Positions 1-10,591 of a stretch of 64,000 bases of DNA are shown piece by piece (the first letter of the stretch is position 1; every line of letters starts with the position of its first letter). The notes beneath the pieces were generated by a model. That model ran no database searches, had not been told where the DNA came from, and saw only the letters and a list, made by a program, of their open reading frames with translations. Source of the stretch: Tetrastigma voinierianum (lineage: Eukaryota > Streptophyta > Magnoliopsida > Vitales > Vitaceae); contig JAEQBH010004688.1 of NCBI GenBank assembly GCA_016808115.1, positions 154,969 to 218,968 on the forward strand, in the 5' to 3' direction. The position numbers were made by a program, and so were the translations under genes.

Positions 1-640
1 CACAACAAAAATTCTCCCTATTATGGCCAACTTTGTCGTGACATAGAACTATTCTATTGCGACATAATTCCTCCTTACCTTGGCCAACTCTATCGCGACA
101 TCAAAATATTTTGTCGTGACAGAAAACTCCTAGCCTGACCAACTTTGCCGCGCCCTAAAAATACTCTGTCACGATAGAAAATCTTCCCAGCCTAACCAAC
201 TATGTCGCGACATAGAATTTCTCTGTCACGACATAATTCCGTGAGATCCTGTTGCGACACTAAAATTTTATGTCGCGACCTGAAATTCCTTGGCCTTAGC
301 TAAGCTCCTGTCGCAACCCTGGCCTCTTGCCTCGGCCATCTCGGCCACTACAAGGGACCCTCTGTCGCCACATTGTCATGACAGAGGATAAAACGTTGTT
401 GCGACACATGGAGGACCCCTATCGCGATAGGAAAATAGGAGAGAAACAACTTTGTCGCGACCACGCAGCCCTATGACGCAGGGGAACCGTAATCACTTTG
501 ACATGGAGGACCATGTCGCAACACAGATCCAGAAAGCTTTGTTGCAACAGAAAAAACCTCTGTTGTGACCCAAACCCGAAAATTGGCAGTAGCCTCTCTA
601 GGCCATTTCTACACCTCCAACCTTTTTTTTTTCTTTCTTT
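1..640 (-). mobile_element. Chromovirus leader with TGTCGCGACA word patch
   Basis: No coding potential is seen. About twenty variants of the self-complementary word TGTCGCGACA (TGTCGTGACA, TATCGCGACA, GTTGCGACAC, TGTCGCAACA and others) recur roughly every 25-35 bases. The end of the block (about 570-640) matches 51765-51820 in order and wording: a 'gtagcc' phrase, then a T-rich tract. At 51765-51820 the block lies between the 5' LTR and gag of a minus-strand chromovirus. I therefore infer that this is the untranslated leader of another minus-strand chromovirus whose gag and pol lie left of the window. The function of the words is unknown. Confidence 0.6.
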
Positions 641-649
641 CTAAACACC

Positions 650-2412
650 TTAAATTTGATATACACTAACCTTTTGATTACAAAGGCAACATGAAATCTT
701 GGAAATCCTTGTCAAACTGTATTAATCATACAAAATGAGTTTAATTACAACTCTGTTCTTCTTATAGGCAAACTAGGTCTTACGCCCAAATTTAGTGGCG
801 GATAAATGTCTAGAGTTTTACAAAATACATGAATAAACCATAATTTGACCCTTTTTCACAACTAAGGTCTTGGATGTGTTTCATCCCTCGGTGTACCTCC
901 AGTACCTGAAAATATTTTCCCACGATGGGGTGAGTAATGCCTAGTAGATGAATTCTCTTACAAGGGCTACTTCCCACCTAAGTGCACATGCAATGACAAA
1001 CACACACATTCAAATGCAATATGCACATTCTATAAATGTCTACATGCCTGCCCCCATGTCTGAGTCTCTGACTCCCCCACATGCATTTGCCATGTAGGAG
1101 AATATGTTTTCAAAACAAAAGATTTTTTTTTTGAAAACTCATTGGTCAATCTCCGATATAATTTATTGGACATACTCCGATATAATTTGTGTGGACAACC
1201 CTCCGATATAATTTTGTGGACATACTCCGACAAAATTTTGTTGGTCAACCCTCCGATAATATATAGTGGACATACTCTGACAAACTTTAGTGGACATACT
1301 CTAATATAATTTATTTATTGGGCAACCCTCTGATATCAAATTCATTTAAAACGTGTCCTGCACTCACACCCGTTTTACACGATGTCCCCGTGCATACGAA
1401 ATGCGGAATGCCATTTCATGCCAATTCATGATACATGCATGATGAGTACTACATGCAACCTTAATAAATCATGGATAATTTATATTTTCTACACATAAAT
1501 TCAATCCATCAAGCATCTCATATCAATACATCAATACACATATTTTAACATGATTTTCACACAAACATGTTATTCAATTTTTTTGCAATAACATTAAAAA
1601 AAACAGCACATATAGTCTGGAAAATCAGTCCCGGATATTCCGGTGTTCAGTCCCAAATTTTGGGACTGAACGACACGGCCACTCACGACCTATGACACTC
1701 CATGCGATTAAATGGCTCTTAGACTAAGACTAACCAAAGTAGGAGAAAAACCCCTACCTTTCATAGTTCGGTGAAAACCCCGGATTCTTGTACCCACGCC
1801 AAGCTCTCGTCACGTAGATGAACTTTGCCTCTTGCTCCGACGAAAATCGACGGTCCGATCTCCGTAAAATCTAGAAAGAAGGTGGAGCTTCTCACTTCTC
1901 TTTTTTTCTTCTCTCTTTTCTTTTCTTTCCTTTCCTTTTTTCTTTCCCTCCTTTTTCCTATTCTCTCTACCGAATTGTCCCAACTTGATTCAAGTGGGAA
2001 ATCTTCTCCCCACCTTCCTTACACTTGTCTCTTCTCATTTGTCTTCTTTCATATCTTATCCAAAGCCCAGGATTTCCTTCATCTAAGAGTATGACACACT
2101 TAGCCTCCATGGGTCACCTTAAGACTTCCCTCTTTATTTATTCTCCCTCTCCCCTTTTTTTGAAACATGGCTCTAAATGAGCCATTCAACCAAATCTTAA
2201 GTATTAAACTGCTACTGTTTCGATCTTGCCAACGTGAAATTCCGATTGTCTCATAATTCGATGAAATTTGACTAGGTAACTAAATTTCACGAGACGATTC
2301 CAACGGTGAAGTTCGTTTCGTCATCCGAGATTTAGAAAAATTCTAGGTTTTCAATCAAAATGACCATTTTACCATTTTTTAGAAAAATTGAATTTTTTTC
2401 ACCGGTTTTACA
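650..2412 (-). mobile_element. Degraded 5' LTR of a chromovirus (Ty3/gypsy)
   Basis: Read on the minus strand, the LTR starts at 2412 with TGTAAAACCGG and shares with the other chromovirus LTRs a conserved block of about 190 bp (2222-2412). Further shared landmarks are a pyrimidine tract (1886-1975), the 'agggaaaccccta' region near 1745, a phrase at 970-1000 ending in CATGCAATGACA, and the Y-rich and CATGC-rich centre. The far end, which should read as a CCGGATTTTGGGTG-type terminus, is missing, so the left boundary is approximate. The block next to it (1-640) fits a leader, so this would be the 5' LTR. There are no matching flanks to test a target duplication. Confidence 0.7.
1631..1671. repeat. 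Two adjacent short hairpins with CAGTCCC word
   Basis: CCGGA-TAT-TCCGG (1631-1643) is followed at once by a hairpin with two perfect 13-base arms, GTTCAGTCCCAAA (1645-1657) and its complement (1659-1671), separated by one base. The same CAGTCCC word recurs in degenerate form at 4990-5125 and near 5311 in another LTR of the same family. It is seen directly; any role is unknown. Confidence 0.8.
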
Positions 2413-2775
2413 GCTGATAGCTTATTCACCCCAATAAGCTCTTATGGGGTGCTTGGTAAAGGTTTGTAATCAGCTCATGATAGCTGATTAGGCCTAATAA
2501 GCCTCGGTCGGGAAAAAGCTACAAATCGTAGCTTTTTCTGAAACGCTCTTGTGAAAATATTCAAAATTCCGTTTTTCTCCTTATGATCTGCTCCTATTTT
2601 TATCCGATGGAATGGCATCCTATGGTATTTGCATTCTAGTTTTTATTTGTTTTGATTTTTTTTTCCGGGCATGCACATGAAGCAATAATAAACAATTCAA
2701 AGATATGGTGGAAGAAGATAAAACAAAATTATCTATTCAAAATGAATAATAATTTTTTTAAGTAAAAATATTATT
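2413..2775. other. Spacer between two LTRs; possible MITE remnant
   Basis: No gene is seen. The first half (about 2413-2560) has several short inverted words (AGCTGATAG / CAGCTCATGATAGCTGATTAG, CTAATAAGCC) and a phrase like 'gggtgcttggtaaa'. These resemble plant hAT-type miniature elements, but no clean terminal repeats or target duplication could be fixed. The second half is AT-rich. It is interpreted as part of the oldest DNA layer because an LTR with an exact target duplication begins right after it. Confidence 0.45.
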
Positions 2776-2780
2776 TTATC
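2776..2780. repeat. Target site duplication TTATC (left copy)
   Basis: TTATC lies immediately before the LTR terminus TGTGACACCC at 2781. The same five bases follow the other terminus (…GGTTTTACA, ending 38788) at 38789-38793. The two copies are 36 kb apart because of later nested insertions. An exact five-base match at both LTR ends supports one original insertion. Confidence 0.85.
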
Positions 2781-3616
2781 TGTGACACCCAAAACCCGGG
2801 GGTCCGTTGACCAATTGTCAACCCATGAAAAACTCATGGATATCGGGTGACCCGATACCACCACATTATGTCATTCACGAGATCCCTGAAATTGAACTAA
2901 TGGCCCTCGGGTCCATTTATCTATTTCATTCAAAACATGCAAGATTATAATTAAAAACAGCTCATAAGGGTTTAGTTACAACTCTCCTGCTTGACTAAAA
3001 TACATGGCAAAACTAGTTTGCTCATAAGGTTTACAAATATTTTTACAAGCCACGTCGACTTTTCTTCACAATTAGGCCTCACATGATCGTCACGGTGCTT
3101 CCCTACACCTGAAATATTTTCCCATATAGGGTGAACCATGCCCAATAGAGAAAATTCCTACAGAGGCTACTCCCCACCTAAGTGTACATGCAATGTTCAC
3201 ACATTTACAACACTCATTCCATACAGAATACACACTTATATCATGGAATACCATATACCATGAAATGAGATGTGACTCAATCATGTACCATGCTCAGAGT
3301 CATTATCGACTCCACTACTCAATGTGATGCCAATGAGTAATAAACCTCGCGTCAATCACCGACTCCTACACCACTATGTCCATGCGTGATAAATCCATCA
3401 TCGATGAATCGCCTCCAATGATCATTTTGAAAGAAAAAGTTATTTGTTCTTTAAACCAAAACTTTTGGATGTCATATTCGAATGACCATTTCTCTTACAA
3501 AACCATGTGTCTTTTGTGGGCAATAAATTTTCGGGGTCTCACCGCAAGCTTCGCACGCCTTCCTACACTTTTCACGGCCTTTCACCATTGGAAATGTATT
3601 AACCACTTATACCGGA

Positions 3617-4473
3617 TAGAGTTGGGAATATGGGTCGAGCCCAATGGGCTATCTCGAATTGGCCTAATATTTTGTGAGGTCGTACCATAAAATTAGCAAC
3701 CCGAATAGAATCCGGCCTATCGGCCAGATTCTCGAATCGACCAAGAATCCTATCCGTTAGGTCGCCGCACTAATTGACCTCGAATTTTTACTTTATTTTT
3801 ATTATTACCTTAAAAATGACTTATTGAGAAGTTTTTTCTAAACCTTATCGTGACCGTATTGATGAAGATGAAGATTAAGGGAGTGGATTTCATTTGAAAC
3901 TTTGATTTGTAGTTTTTAAGATATCATTTATTTGTCACTTTATTTTTTTTAGTACTTTGAATATGAACGTGTTTGTTAGTCTTGTTTATTAAACTTTGAC
4001 ATGTTTATTTTGATGTTTCATTTTTTATCATGACATTTTGAACTTGATTGTGGTTGGTACTTCATTAATTCTAATTATTATGTGGTTGTAGTTAGTTGCT
4101 TAATAGTTACTAGTTAGTTTGGTTATAAATTTATAATGATGTTTAACATTATTTACTTATTTACGTTTACTTAAGAATTTAAATATTATCATATTGTCTA
4201 GGTTCCATCATTTATGCGTTAACTATTATTAAATACCGTGTGTTGTTTTTTTTATTTGAAGAATGGAAAAATTAGATAAATTACAAGTTTTAACATTTTT
4301 TTTAAATTTTGGCCCGTTTTGACCTGCTTTAGCCCGTAGCCAGCATCGAGCCAGGTTGGGCTAGTCAAAAGATGAGTTGAATAAATGTGGGTCAAACTGG
4401 CATGACCCGTTTTGGTCCGCGGCCCAAATAGGCTAGGCCCGAGTGGGCTGGGGCAGCCCGTTTTCCAACTATA
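3617..4473. mobile_element. Non-autonomous hAT-type DNA transposon
   Basis: This 857-bp AT-rich insertion interrupts the solo LTR. Its ends are imperfect inverted repeats: TAGAGTTGGGAATATGGG on the left, and the complement of the right end, TATAGTTGGAAAACGGG. The flanks are ATACCGGA (3609-3616) and ATACCGGG (4474-4481), an 8-bp duplication with one mismatch. The empty site is visible in the related LTR near 40532, which reads ATACCGGGTTTTCACCC uninterrupted. Subterminal sequences are rich in GGCCC/GGGCC phrases, as in plant hAT families. No transposase ORF is present. Confidence 0.8.
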
Positions 4474-4989
4474 ATACCGGGTCTTTCACCCGATGGGGTA
4501 TCTATCCCTGCTTGATATTACCCGACACATATTTTAATTTATATGTATGCAACCGTGCGACTCTATTGGACGTCGTCCAATGGTACCGAGTCCACCAATC
4601 AATCACCAAACACAGTGTTGATTCATACCATACACTCACACCCACGTTTTGCAATGTCCCCGTGCATAAAGCAATGCGATGCGCCATTGAATGTCTTTGT
4701 CATGCCACATATGTAATGAATTCCATAAGGACAACTAAAACCACACAATTCATCATGTATCATGGTCAATTATATTAATTGCATATAATTTCTAGTTAAA
4801 CTCATATAATGTCGATATATTTATGCACACATACATCAACACGTTATCACACAACTACCACCAAGCATGTTATTCAAAATCAAGCAACAACAACCTTGAT
4901 CATCAAGGCCAAGTGTGACATATATTATGTCCACAAAACAGTCCGCAAAATGGCCCCGAGACAAACCATAAAAGGGCAGCCATCCATAG

Positions 4990-5125
4990 ACTTCACTCAT
5001 GCCCTAAACAGGACCTAAAAATAGTCCCAAATTCAGTCCCATAGCAGCACTGAATTCAGTCCTAATCAGTCTTGAAATTCGTCCCAAACCAGTCCTGAAA
5101 TCAGTACGAAATCAACCCTTAAATC
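4990..5125. repeat. CAGTCC word patch in chromovirus LTR
   Basis: About eight variants of CAGTCC(C/T)(A)AAAT, including 'agtcccaaattcagtccc', 'cagtcctaatcagtc' and 'cagtcctgaaatcagt', follow each other at intervals of about 10-20 bases. The same word forms a perfect hairpin at 1645-1671 in a sister LTR. It is a local repeat of unknown role. Confidence 0.7.
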
Positions 5126-5126
5126 A

Positions 5127-5500
5127 ATCCCAAAATCTGGACACAAACAAATAAACAACTTAAGCTGTGGTAGTCTCGGGAAATGGACCATAACTTGAGT
5201 TGTAGAGGTCAAATTTAAGTGATTCAAAAGCCTGACATTAAGTTCATAGATGTAGCTACAATTTCTATGAAGAACATAGGTCCAAAATCCCTCTGTTTCC
5301 TAACCGAAAACCAGTCCCAAAATCTGGACACAAACAAATAAACAACCTAAGCTGTGGTAGTCCCGGGAAATAGACCATAACTTAAGCTGTAGAGGTCCAA
5401 TTTAGGTGATTAAAAAGCCCAACATTAAGTTCACAGATGCAGCTATAATTTCTATAAAAGAATATACAAGTAAAAATCCTATCTGCTTCCCAATCAAAAC
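5127..5500. repeat. Tandem duplication, period about 187 bp
   Basis: The phrase CAAAATCTGGACACAAACAA at 5131 recurs at 5318. The sequence after it (ATAAACAAC, GCTGTGGTAGTC, GGGAAAT, ACCATAACTT, TGTAGAGGTC, CATTAAGTTCA, ATTTCTAT) recurs in the same order. The two units lie head to tail inside the solo LTR and differ by scattered substitutions, so the duplication is not recent. Confidence 0.85.
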
Positions 5501-5682
5501 TGGACAAAGGTAGAAATAAGGCAACCTAATAAAAATCAGCCAAACAAGCCTAAGGTGGAAATAAAGCAAAGGAGTGAAGAATCTCACCTCTTGGATCAGA
5601 GCTCCCTGCTAAGTAGACGACCTTTAACACTCAAATTTCAACGATCTCGGGATTACCTGAACGCCGATGAAGACAAAGCTCG

Positions 5683-5797
5683 AACTCTCCTCTCCCTCCT
5701 TCCTCTTCTCCTTCTTTCTCTCTTTCTCTCTCTTTCTTTTTCCCTTTCTTTATCTCTTTCCTTTCTCTCTTTCTTTTCTCTGTTTCTTTTCTCTCCA
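5683..5797. repeat. Pyrimidine tract of chromovirus LTR
   Basis: This run is almost pure C/T (CTTTCTCTC-type) on the plus strand, so purine-rich on the strand in which the LTR is transcribed. Similar tracts occur at the equivalent place in the LTRs at 1886-1975 and 41706-41870. ORFs across these tracts are low-complexity artefacts. Confidence 0.75.
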
Positions 5798-5878
5798 CTC
5801 AACCTGATATTTCCTCCACCGAATTACCTCCCCTATTCTCACTTCCTCTCTTTGTATAGACTTGACATAAGGTACTTA

Positions 5879-5935
5879 TCATGCCATGTGTCACTCACAT
5901 GGCATGTGTCCTATGCCATGTGTCACCACTCACTC
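5879..5935. repeat. CATGCCATGTGTCAC word patch
   Basis: Three copies of a partly self-complementary word (ATGCCATGTGTCAC and its near-complement CACATGGCATGTG) occur within about 55 bases. The patch continues on the far side of copia-1 at 38538-38577, so copia-1 inserted inside it. A related patch is at 53974-54180. Confidence 0.7.
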
Positions 5936-6025
5936 TTGGACACCACCTCATCCTCTTTTATGTGCCAGCTCTTCTAACTACGATTAATCGTCTCTTTATG
6001 CCAGTGTCACCTACGCTTACGTGGT

Positions 6026-7684
6026 CGTTAGAGAAGGGCTTTAAAGGCAATCACCATTAGCACTTATTGTACGCACAACATATTATTTAATATGAAAGGC
6101 TTCTTCGTTAATTCGGTATTCATACTTTGAATTGATATAGTTCTTTAATCGAATTAATGAAGTCCATGATACATAACATAGCATGAAGGAAATCAACATG
6201 GGATCATGATAATAAGATTCCATCATGTACTATGTTAATGCGCCTAAATATCCCTATTCATAGGACTGCCAAGATCGACATTGCTGGATCCGCATAAGAC
6301 TAGCACATGTCATACTCCTTGATTGGATTAAGCAAAGAGGATCTTATAAACCGTGATCACGAGTCGATCAAAGTCACGCAGGATGCTTGCTAAGAGAAGC
6401 TAAGTATTATCGGAGACCCATAATGAGACAATCATATATGGATCATCATTTAAATGTAGATGATTTTCTCATCATAGCAACGGTGCAAGTATCCTTAGAT
6501 CTGAGGTGCCTGGGCGATTTGACGTTGATCCCAGACTTCACCTCAATCCATGTTGCCTCTTAGAGGGTCGCTCATTGGATGAGGATTGGGTATAGTTTGA
6601 GGTGTTGGAAGGTAATTGAGTAGCCAAAAAAGGATTCACCATTCCTAATAGAGGGAGGGTATACCTAAGGCCTCTTGTCTAATCAATCGCCTGGGAATCT
6701 CCCATTGTATGAGAATGCCTCTTTCGAGAGTGTCTTTCAAGTGGTAATGTCAGAAAGGGATGAATCTCAGGGACAAGATCAAATATCACTTGGTTAGGTG
6801 TGGTATATACAGCCAAATTAGTGGAGCTACACATTGTCCATGCTTTGAACCAAGTAGGGTATAGATCGCGAAAGGACACCGTGACCAGATTTGTTTACGG
6901 GAGTTGTATTAGCCGCATCATCACCTCCTGGCCAATCGGGGGTCATGATGTTGCTAGATACCAACTCTTGACTTGCTTAATCTCAATAGTTGAATCATGG
7001 GCCAACATAACCGGGAAACCTAATGGGTCACACACTTAAAAGAGTATGGGGCTGATATGAAATGGATTTGGATGTGATCCAAATATGAGGGAGTTAATTC
7101 TCATGAATGAATTGTCACGGGATTAGTGGAATCCTAGGTTCGAAAGCCCTCACTTAGAGAGATAATAGGCTTAGGCTTGTACCTCGTCTTAGGGCCGTGT
7201 GGGAACTCGCCATAATGCATGGGGATGCGTGTAACCTATCACTTAGCGGCATTTGTCATTTCATGGTAAGGTTTTACTTATAAAAGCAATGTTATGGAAA
7301 CCCTAAAGGATGATGACTTTGAGACTCGAGAGAAACATGAGAGAAGTATTTTGTTCTCTCATCTCCAAGAAGGTGTTTTATAGTTTGAGAGACGCGAGTT
7401 TTTGGCTTCCTTCGATAGTGGACTTGGGCTAACACCGGACCCTTTCGTGAGCCCATTCCTTCGAGGTTGCCTGGCCACTCTTCGTGTGGATACCGTTAGA
7501 GGTGAACCTAGGACTTGGTTCGCTTCGGTCTAAAGCTGCCCCAACCACTAGCCCGACACAAGGTAATCCTAAACCCTTCTCTTTGTCAGAACCTGATTGA
7601 TGCTACGCGGGGTCCTTGACGGGTTTTATCAGATTTTTTTGCTTTCCGTCGTTATTGAAAGTGTTACACCCACGAAACCCTTCA
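6026..7684 (+). mobile_element. 5' LTR of copia-1
   Basis: It aligns along its length with 37143-38537: both have 'caccattagcacttattgtacg', 'gttaattcggtattcatac', 'aatgaagtccatgatacataacatag' and 'cacccacgaaac' phrases in the same order. The start reads CGTTAG where the 3' LTR reads TGTTAG, so the terminal T has mutated. It ends ACCCTTCA directly before the primer site. It is about 290 bp longer than the 3' LTR, which lacks the part equivalent to 7316-7602. Apparent short ORFs (for example at 6679-7039) are shadows in LTR sequence. Confidence 0.88.
7279..7286 (+). promoter_or_regulatory. TATA box candidate of copia-1 LTR
   Basis: TATAAAAG lies about 400 bases before the LTR end. The equivalent place in the 3' LTR (about 38410) reads CTGAAAAAG, so the match is lost there. 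Confidence 0.5.
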
Positions 7685-7685
7685 G

Positions 7686-7697
7686 TGGTATTAGAGC
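7686..7697 (+). other. Primer binding site, initiator-Met tRNA type
   Basis: TGGTATTAGAGC lies one base after the LTR end. The canonical plant copia site is TGGTATCAGAGC, complementary to the 3' end of initiator methionine tRNA, so one base differs. This fixes element orientation and the 5' LTR boundary. Confidence 0.85.
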
Positions 7698-9829
7698 AAC
7701 CTTGTGTGCATCAAAATCAGTTCATCGTTGAGAGTTTTCGGTTTTTGGTACCTATGTTTTCAAAAGTTTCAAAAATGAGATTTTTGGTATGAAAAGGTTT
7801 AGATCCAGTGTTGTTCTTTATGTATATGGTCATGAGATGAACTAAGATGGTTAAAATGAAGAAGGAACAACTTGGAAGTGAGTAAAAGTCCCAAAGATTG
7901 GATTTTTACAACTTTCCCGTCACTGGAAAACCCAACAACGTCGCGACGTTTGTGCCCAACGTCGTGACGTTGCTCATAAATTTCAAAGAACGTCAGCGAA
8001 TTAAACGCCAAGATACTCGATGTTGCGAGCGTGACTGATGTGACATGATGTGACATGACATGATGTGACGTGAAGTGACTTGACATGACATTTGAGTTAA
8101 ACACTCCGACCGCCGCGCGACGCCACGACGCGGACGCATGTTCGACGCTGTGACGCGACGATGTTCCGACGTCAGCGACGCGTGATTCCATGTTCGGACA
8201 AGCAGACGTGACGACGCCCGACACGCTGATGTGAAGGCGGCAGTTGGGGTTTGAACACGTTTGAACACGCCCAATTTTATGTGTTTGAAATAGAAATGTG
8301 CGAGTTAAACCGAATCCATTCGGCCTTTAAAATTTCTAGAATCATGAATTTAGAAAACCATGTTTAAATCGATAAGAGAGAATTTCGACAAAAACGTCCT
8401 TTTGGAAAATTACTTGCCTCAAAAGTTGAATTCCGGGATAATGGATCAAGGAGTTGAACCAATTGAGAACAAGAGCTTTATGATTCAAGAAGTTGACCAG
8501 GGGTTCATGATTCAAGATGTCAATCATATTTGTTCAAGGCCGAATGAATCGATGTGTATAATTTTAGTATTGCAGTTAATTGAGGTTATTGTTCAAATGT
8601 TGAACAAAACCAAATGAATCAATTTTATTTCAATTGTTGAAAAACCTTTAATGTGCTTTTGAAATCATAGGGTACCGTTACCTTCAACTTTCAATGGATT
8701 GCATTAGAGAATGTATGTTTAAGGGTGTATGTTGTTACGCCGATGATTATGACTGGCCCAATGGTGATCGAAAGCATAATGCATTTGATTGTTATTTCTC
8801 GATAAATAGGGCATGCGTGTCCCCGCTCTCTAATTTCTATGTACTCTCTTCTCATCTAAATCCCCTCAAATGTAACTCGAGGTTATTCTATTAAATGTAT
8901 GTAATTAGATTACATAGATTAGGATAAGTCAAAGAAGATGCAAAAGGAGAAAATGTGGAGAAGGAACCAAGAAAGACCTCAAGATTGTAAATTTGATTAT
9001 TTTAAAGGTTGTATTAATCATGCATATCCCTAGAGCCACTTGCAGAAGTCAATTCCATTATGGCCTTGAATTGATCTTAGGGATGTCCATAATTATGCCA
9101 TATAGTTAGAGTAACTATCCTTATAATTTCATGAGATGAATGGATAATGCATAATGAAAATGATGAGACTTAACTAAAGAAAACCCTCCATTATTAATAT
9201 TATACAACGCTTCTTCCGCTAATATGGTGTGAACAAGGAGTTCTTTTAGAGATTTGTCGGGTTGGCTAACTCCCAAGCTTTCCACAAGATGGTGTTCTCT
9301 ATCCATTGAAATGAGTTTTCTTGATTGGTGGGCTGGCCTTAACTAGACTCATTATCTTGTTAGGAAAACCCAAGGTTCATGTTGGATAGAGACACAACTG
9401 GGTCAATATACATAAGATGTACGCGTATCATGAGTTGATTACCCAATGATAGTGCACAAATCAACAGTTGATAGCACTGGATTCGATAGTTGCATTGCTT
9501 TGAAAATTGGAATAATTATTGATCCAAGATGGCTTGTTAGGCTAACCCCAAGGTCACTCGAAGTGATATTGGATTCCTAATTAAGTATTTAATGCACTGT
9601 AGCGATCAAGGATACCTACCTTTTATCCGATAGCTGTCGGGCAAACCCAAGGTGATTCTCTGATACTGATATCGACTCACTCAGGAGAACCTCCATATAG
9701 GTTCTCCCTGATCAATAGTAGGCTAGAGCATAACAAATAGTGGAGCCATAATGTAATTATCAAGCTGTAATAATTATGCATTTAAGTACAATCTATATAA
9801 TCTTTTACATCAGGTTATAGAGTCAAACC
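7698..9829 (+). mobile_element. Untranslated leader of copia-1
   Basis: This is the region between primer site and gag. It holds a word patch at 7935-8230: CGTCGCGACGT-type words (7939, 7960, 8100-8200), then a run of GATGTGACATGA-type repeats at 8030-8095. The rest (8230-9829) has no recognisable coding sequence; short ORFs at 8360-8617 and 8694-8894 show no family resemblance. The long leader is a property of this element, not evidence of a gene. Confidence 0.65.
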
Positions 9830-10586
9830 ATGTCAACGAATGTGAGCGTCGCAATGATGATGACAAAATATTGGCCAGGGACTAACTTCTTGGGTGAAGG
9901 AATTGAGAATAGTTCTCAAAGAAGAAAAAATAGCCTATGTCATCAGACGATCCACGAATCCACTAGCTGTTTTGAAAGTGTTCGGAATGCATATAATGAC
10001 GGTTGATAGTGCGAGTGAAGGATTGATTATCCACACCTCCATGTCACCTGAGTTTAAGAAGCGGTATAAGACCGAGGATGCATATTCCATAGTATGCCAT
10101 CTAAGGGAACATTATAATAAGCAGGCGACTATTGAAGGGTTTAAAGTCGCAAGACTTCTTTTTGGTTCCAAGATGGAGGTGGGGACGTCTCCCGGTCTGA
10201 TATCTGGCTGGATGTCTGTCGCATTGAGAGGTTGGATCAATTTGGGTCATTAGATGGTTGTTATTCATGATCTTAGGGTGGGTATAGACTTGATTACAGC
10301 GGGTTGCAGATAGTTTTGCACAGTGATTTGTGCTCGTATGAGATGGTCCATAAAATACATACCATACGGATTGATCAACGTGCTTGAAATGGTTGAGAAA
10401 TAGGCTAGAAGAAAAACGAAAGAGGGAAGCGCCACGAAAGACTTCCTTAAAGGGTGTTGCCTCCATTGTGGTCAGAGATGGCCATTGAAAGAGGCGCAAG
10501 ACTCTTGGGGTCGAAGAACAAGTTGGCATGTGATGCATCGTCATCTTCAGGTATTTATGTCATTACGGTTAATATTGTTTCTCCTA
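9830..10586 (+). pseudogene. gag: copia-1 gag (UBN2/retrotran_gag type), frameshifted
   Basis: ATG at 9830 opens MSTNVSVAMM. After a frameshift the frame at 9894-10253 reads like copia gag: 'MSPEFKKRYK', 'YSIVCHLREHY', 'FKVARLLFGSKM' and 'GTSP' are landmarks of the capsid domain. A remnant of the zinc-knuckle region and of the 'LACDASSSSGIYVI' linker to protease is readable at 10450-10586 in other frames. It would form the nucleocapsid and capsid of the virus-like particle. OTA-1 interrupts it directly after the linker; the continuing protease resumes at 25122. Several frame changes make it non-functional. Confidence 0.8.
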
Positions 10587-10591
10587 ACAAC
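10587..10591. repeat. Target site duplication ACAAC (left copy)
   Basis: ACAAC stands before the terminus TGATTAGTACCC at 10592, and again at 25117-25121 after GGGTACTAATCA. Removing the insert and one copy joins the copia-1 gag-pol frame smoothly, which supports a single integration event. Confidence 0.85.

Noticed and set aside
1..600. CRISPR-like array because of regularly spaced short words
   Set aside because: The words are ten bases, variable and in a plant retrotransposon leader; there is no constant repeat of CRISPR length and no cas gene.
6034..7680. Possible host gene or non-coding RNA between 6.0 and 7.7 kb
   Set aside because: The stretch is duplicated at 37143-38537 and bounded by a primer site, so it is a copia LTR.
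7799..8274. Open frames of 141 and 93 codons on the minus strand
   Set aside because: They run through the GATGTGACATGA and CGTCGCGACG word patches of the copia-1 leader; overlapping frames reflect the repeats.
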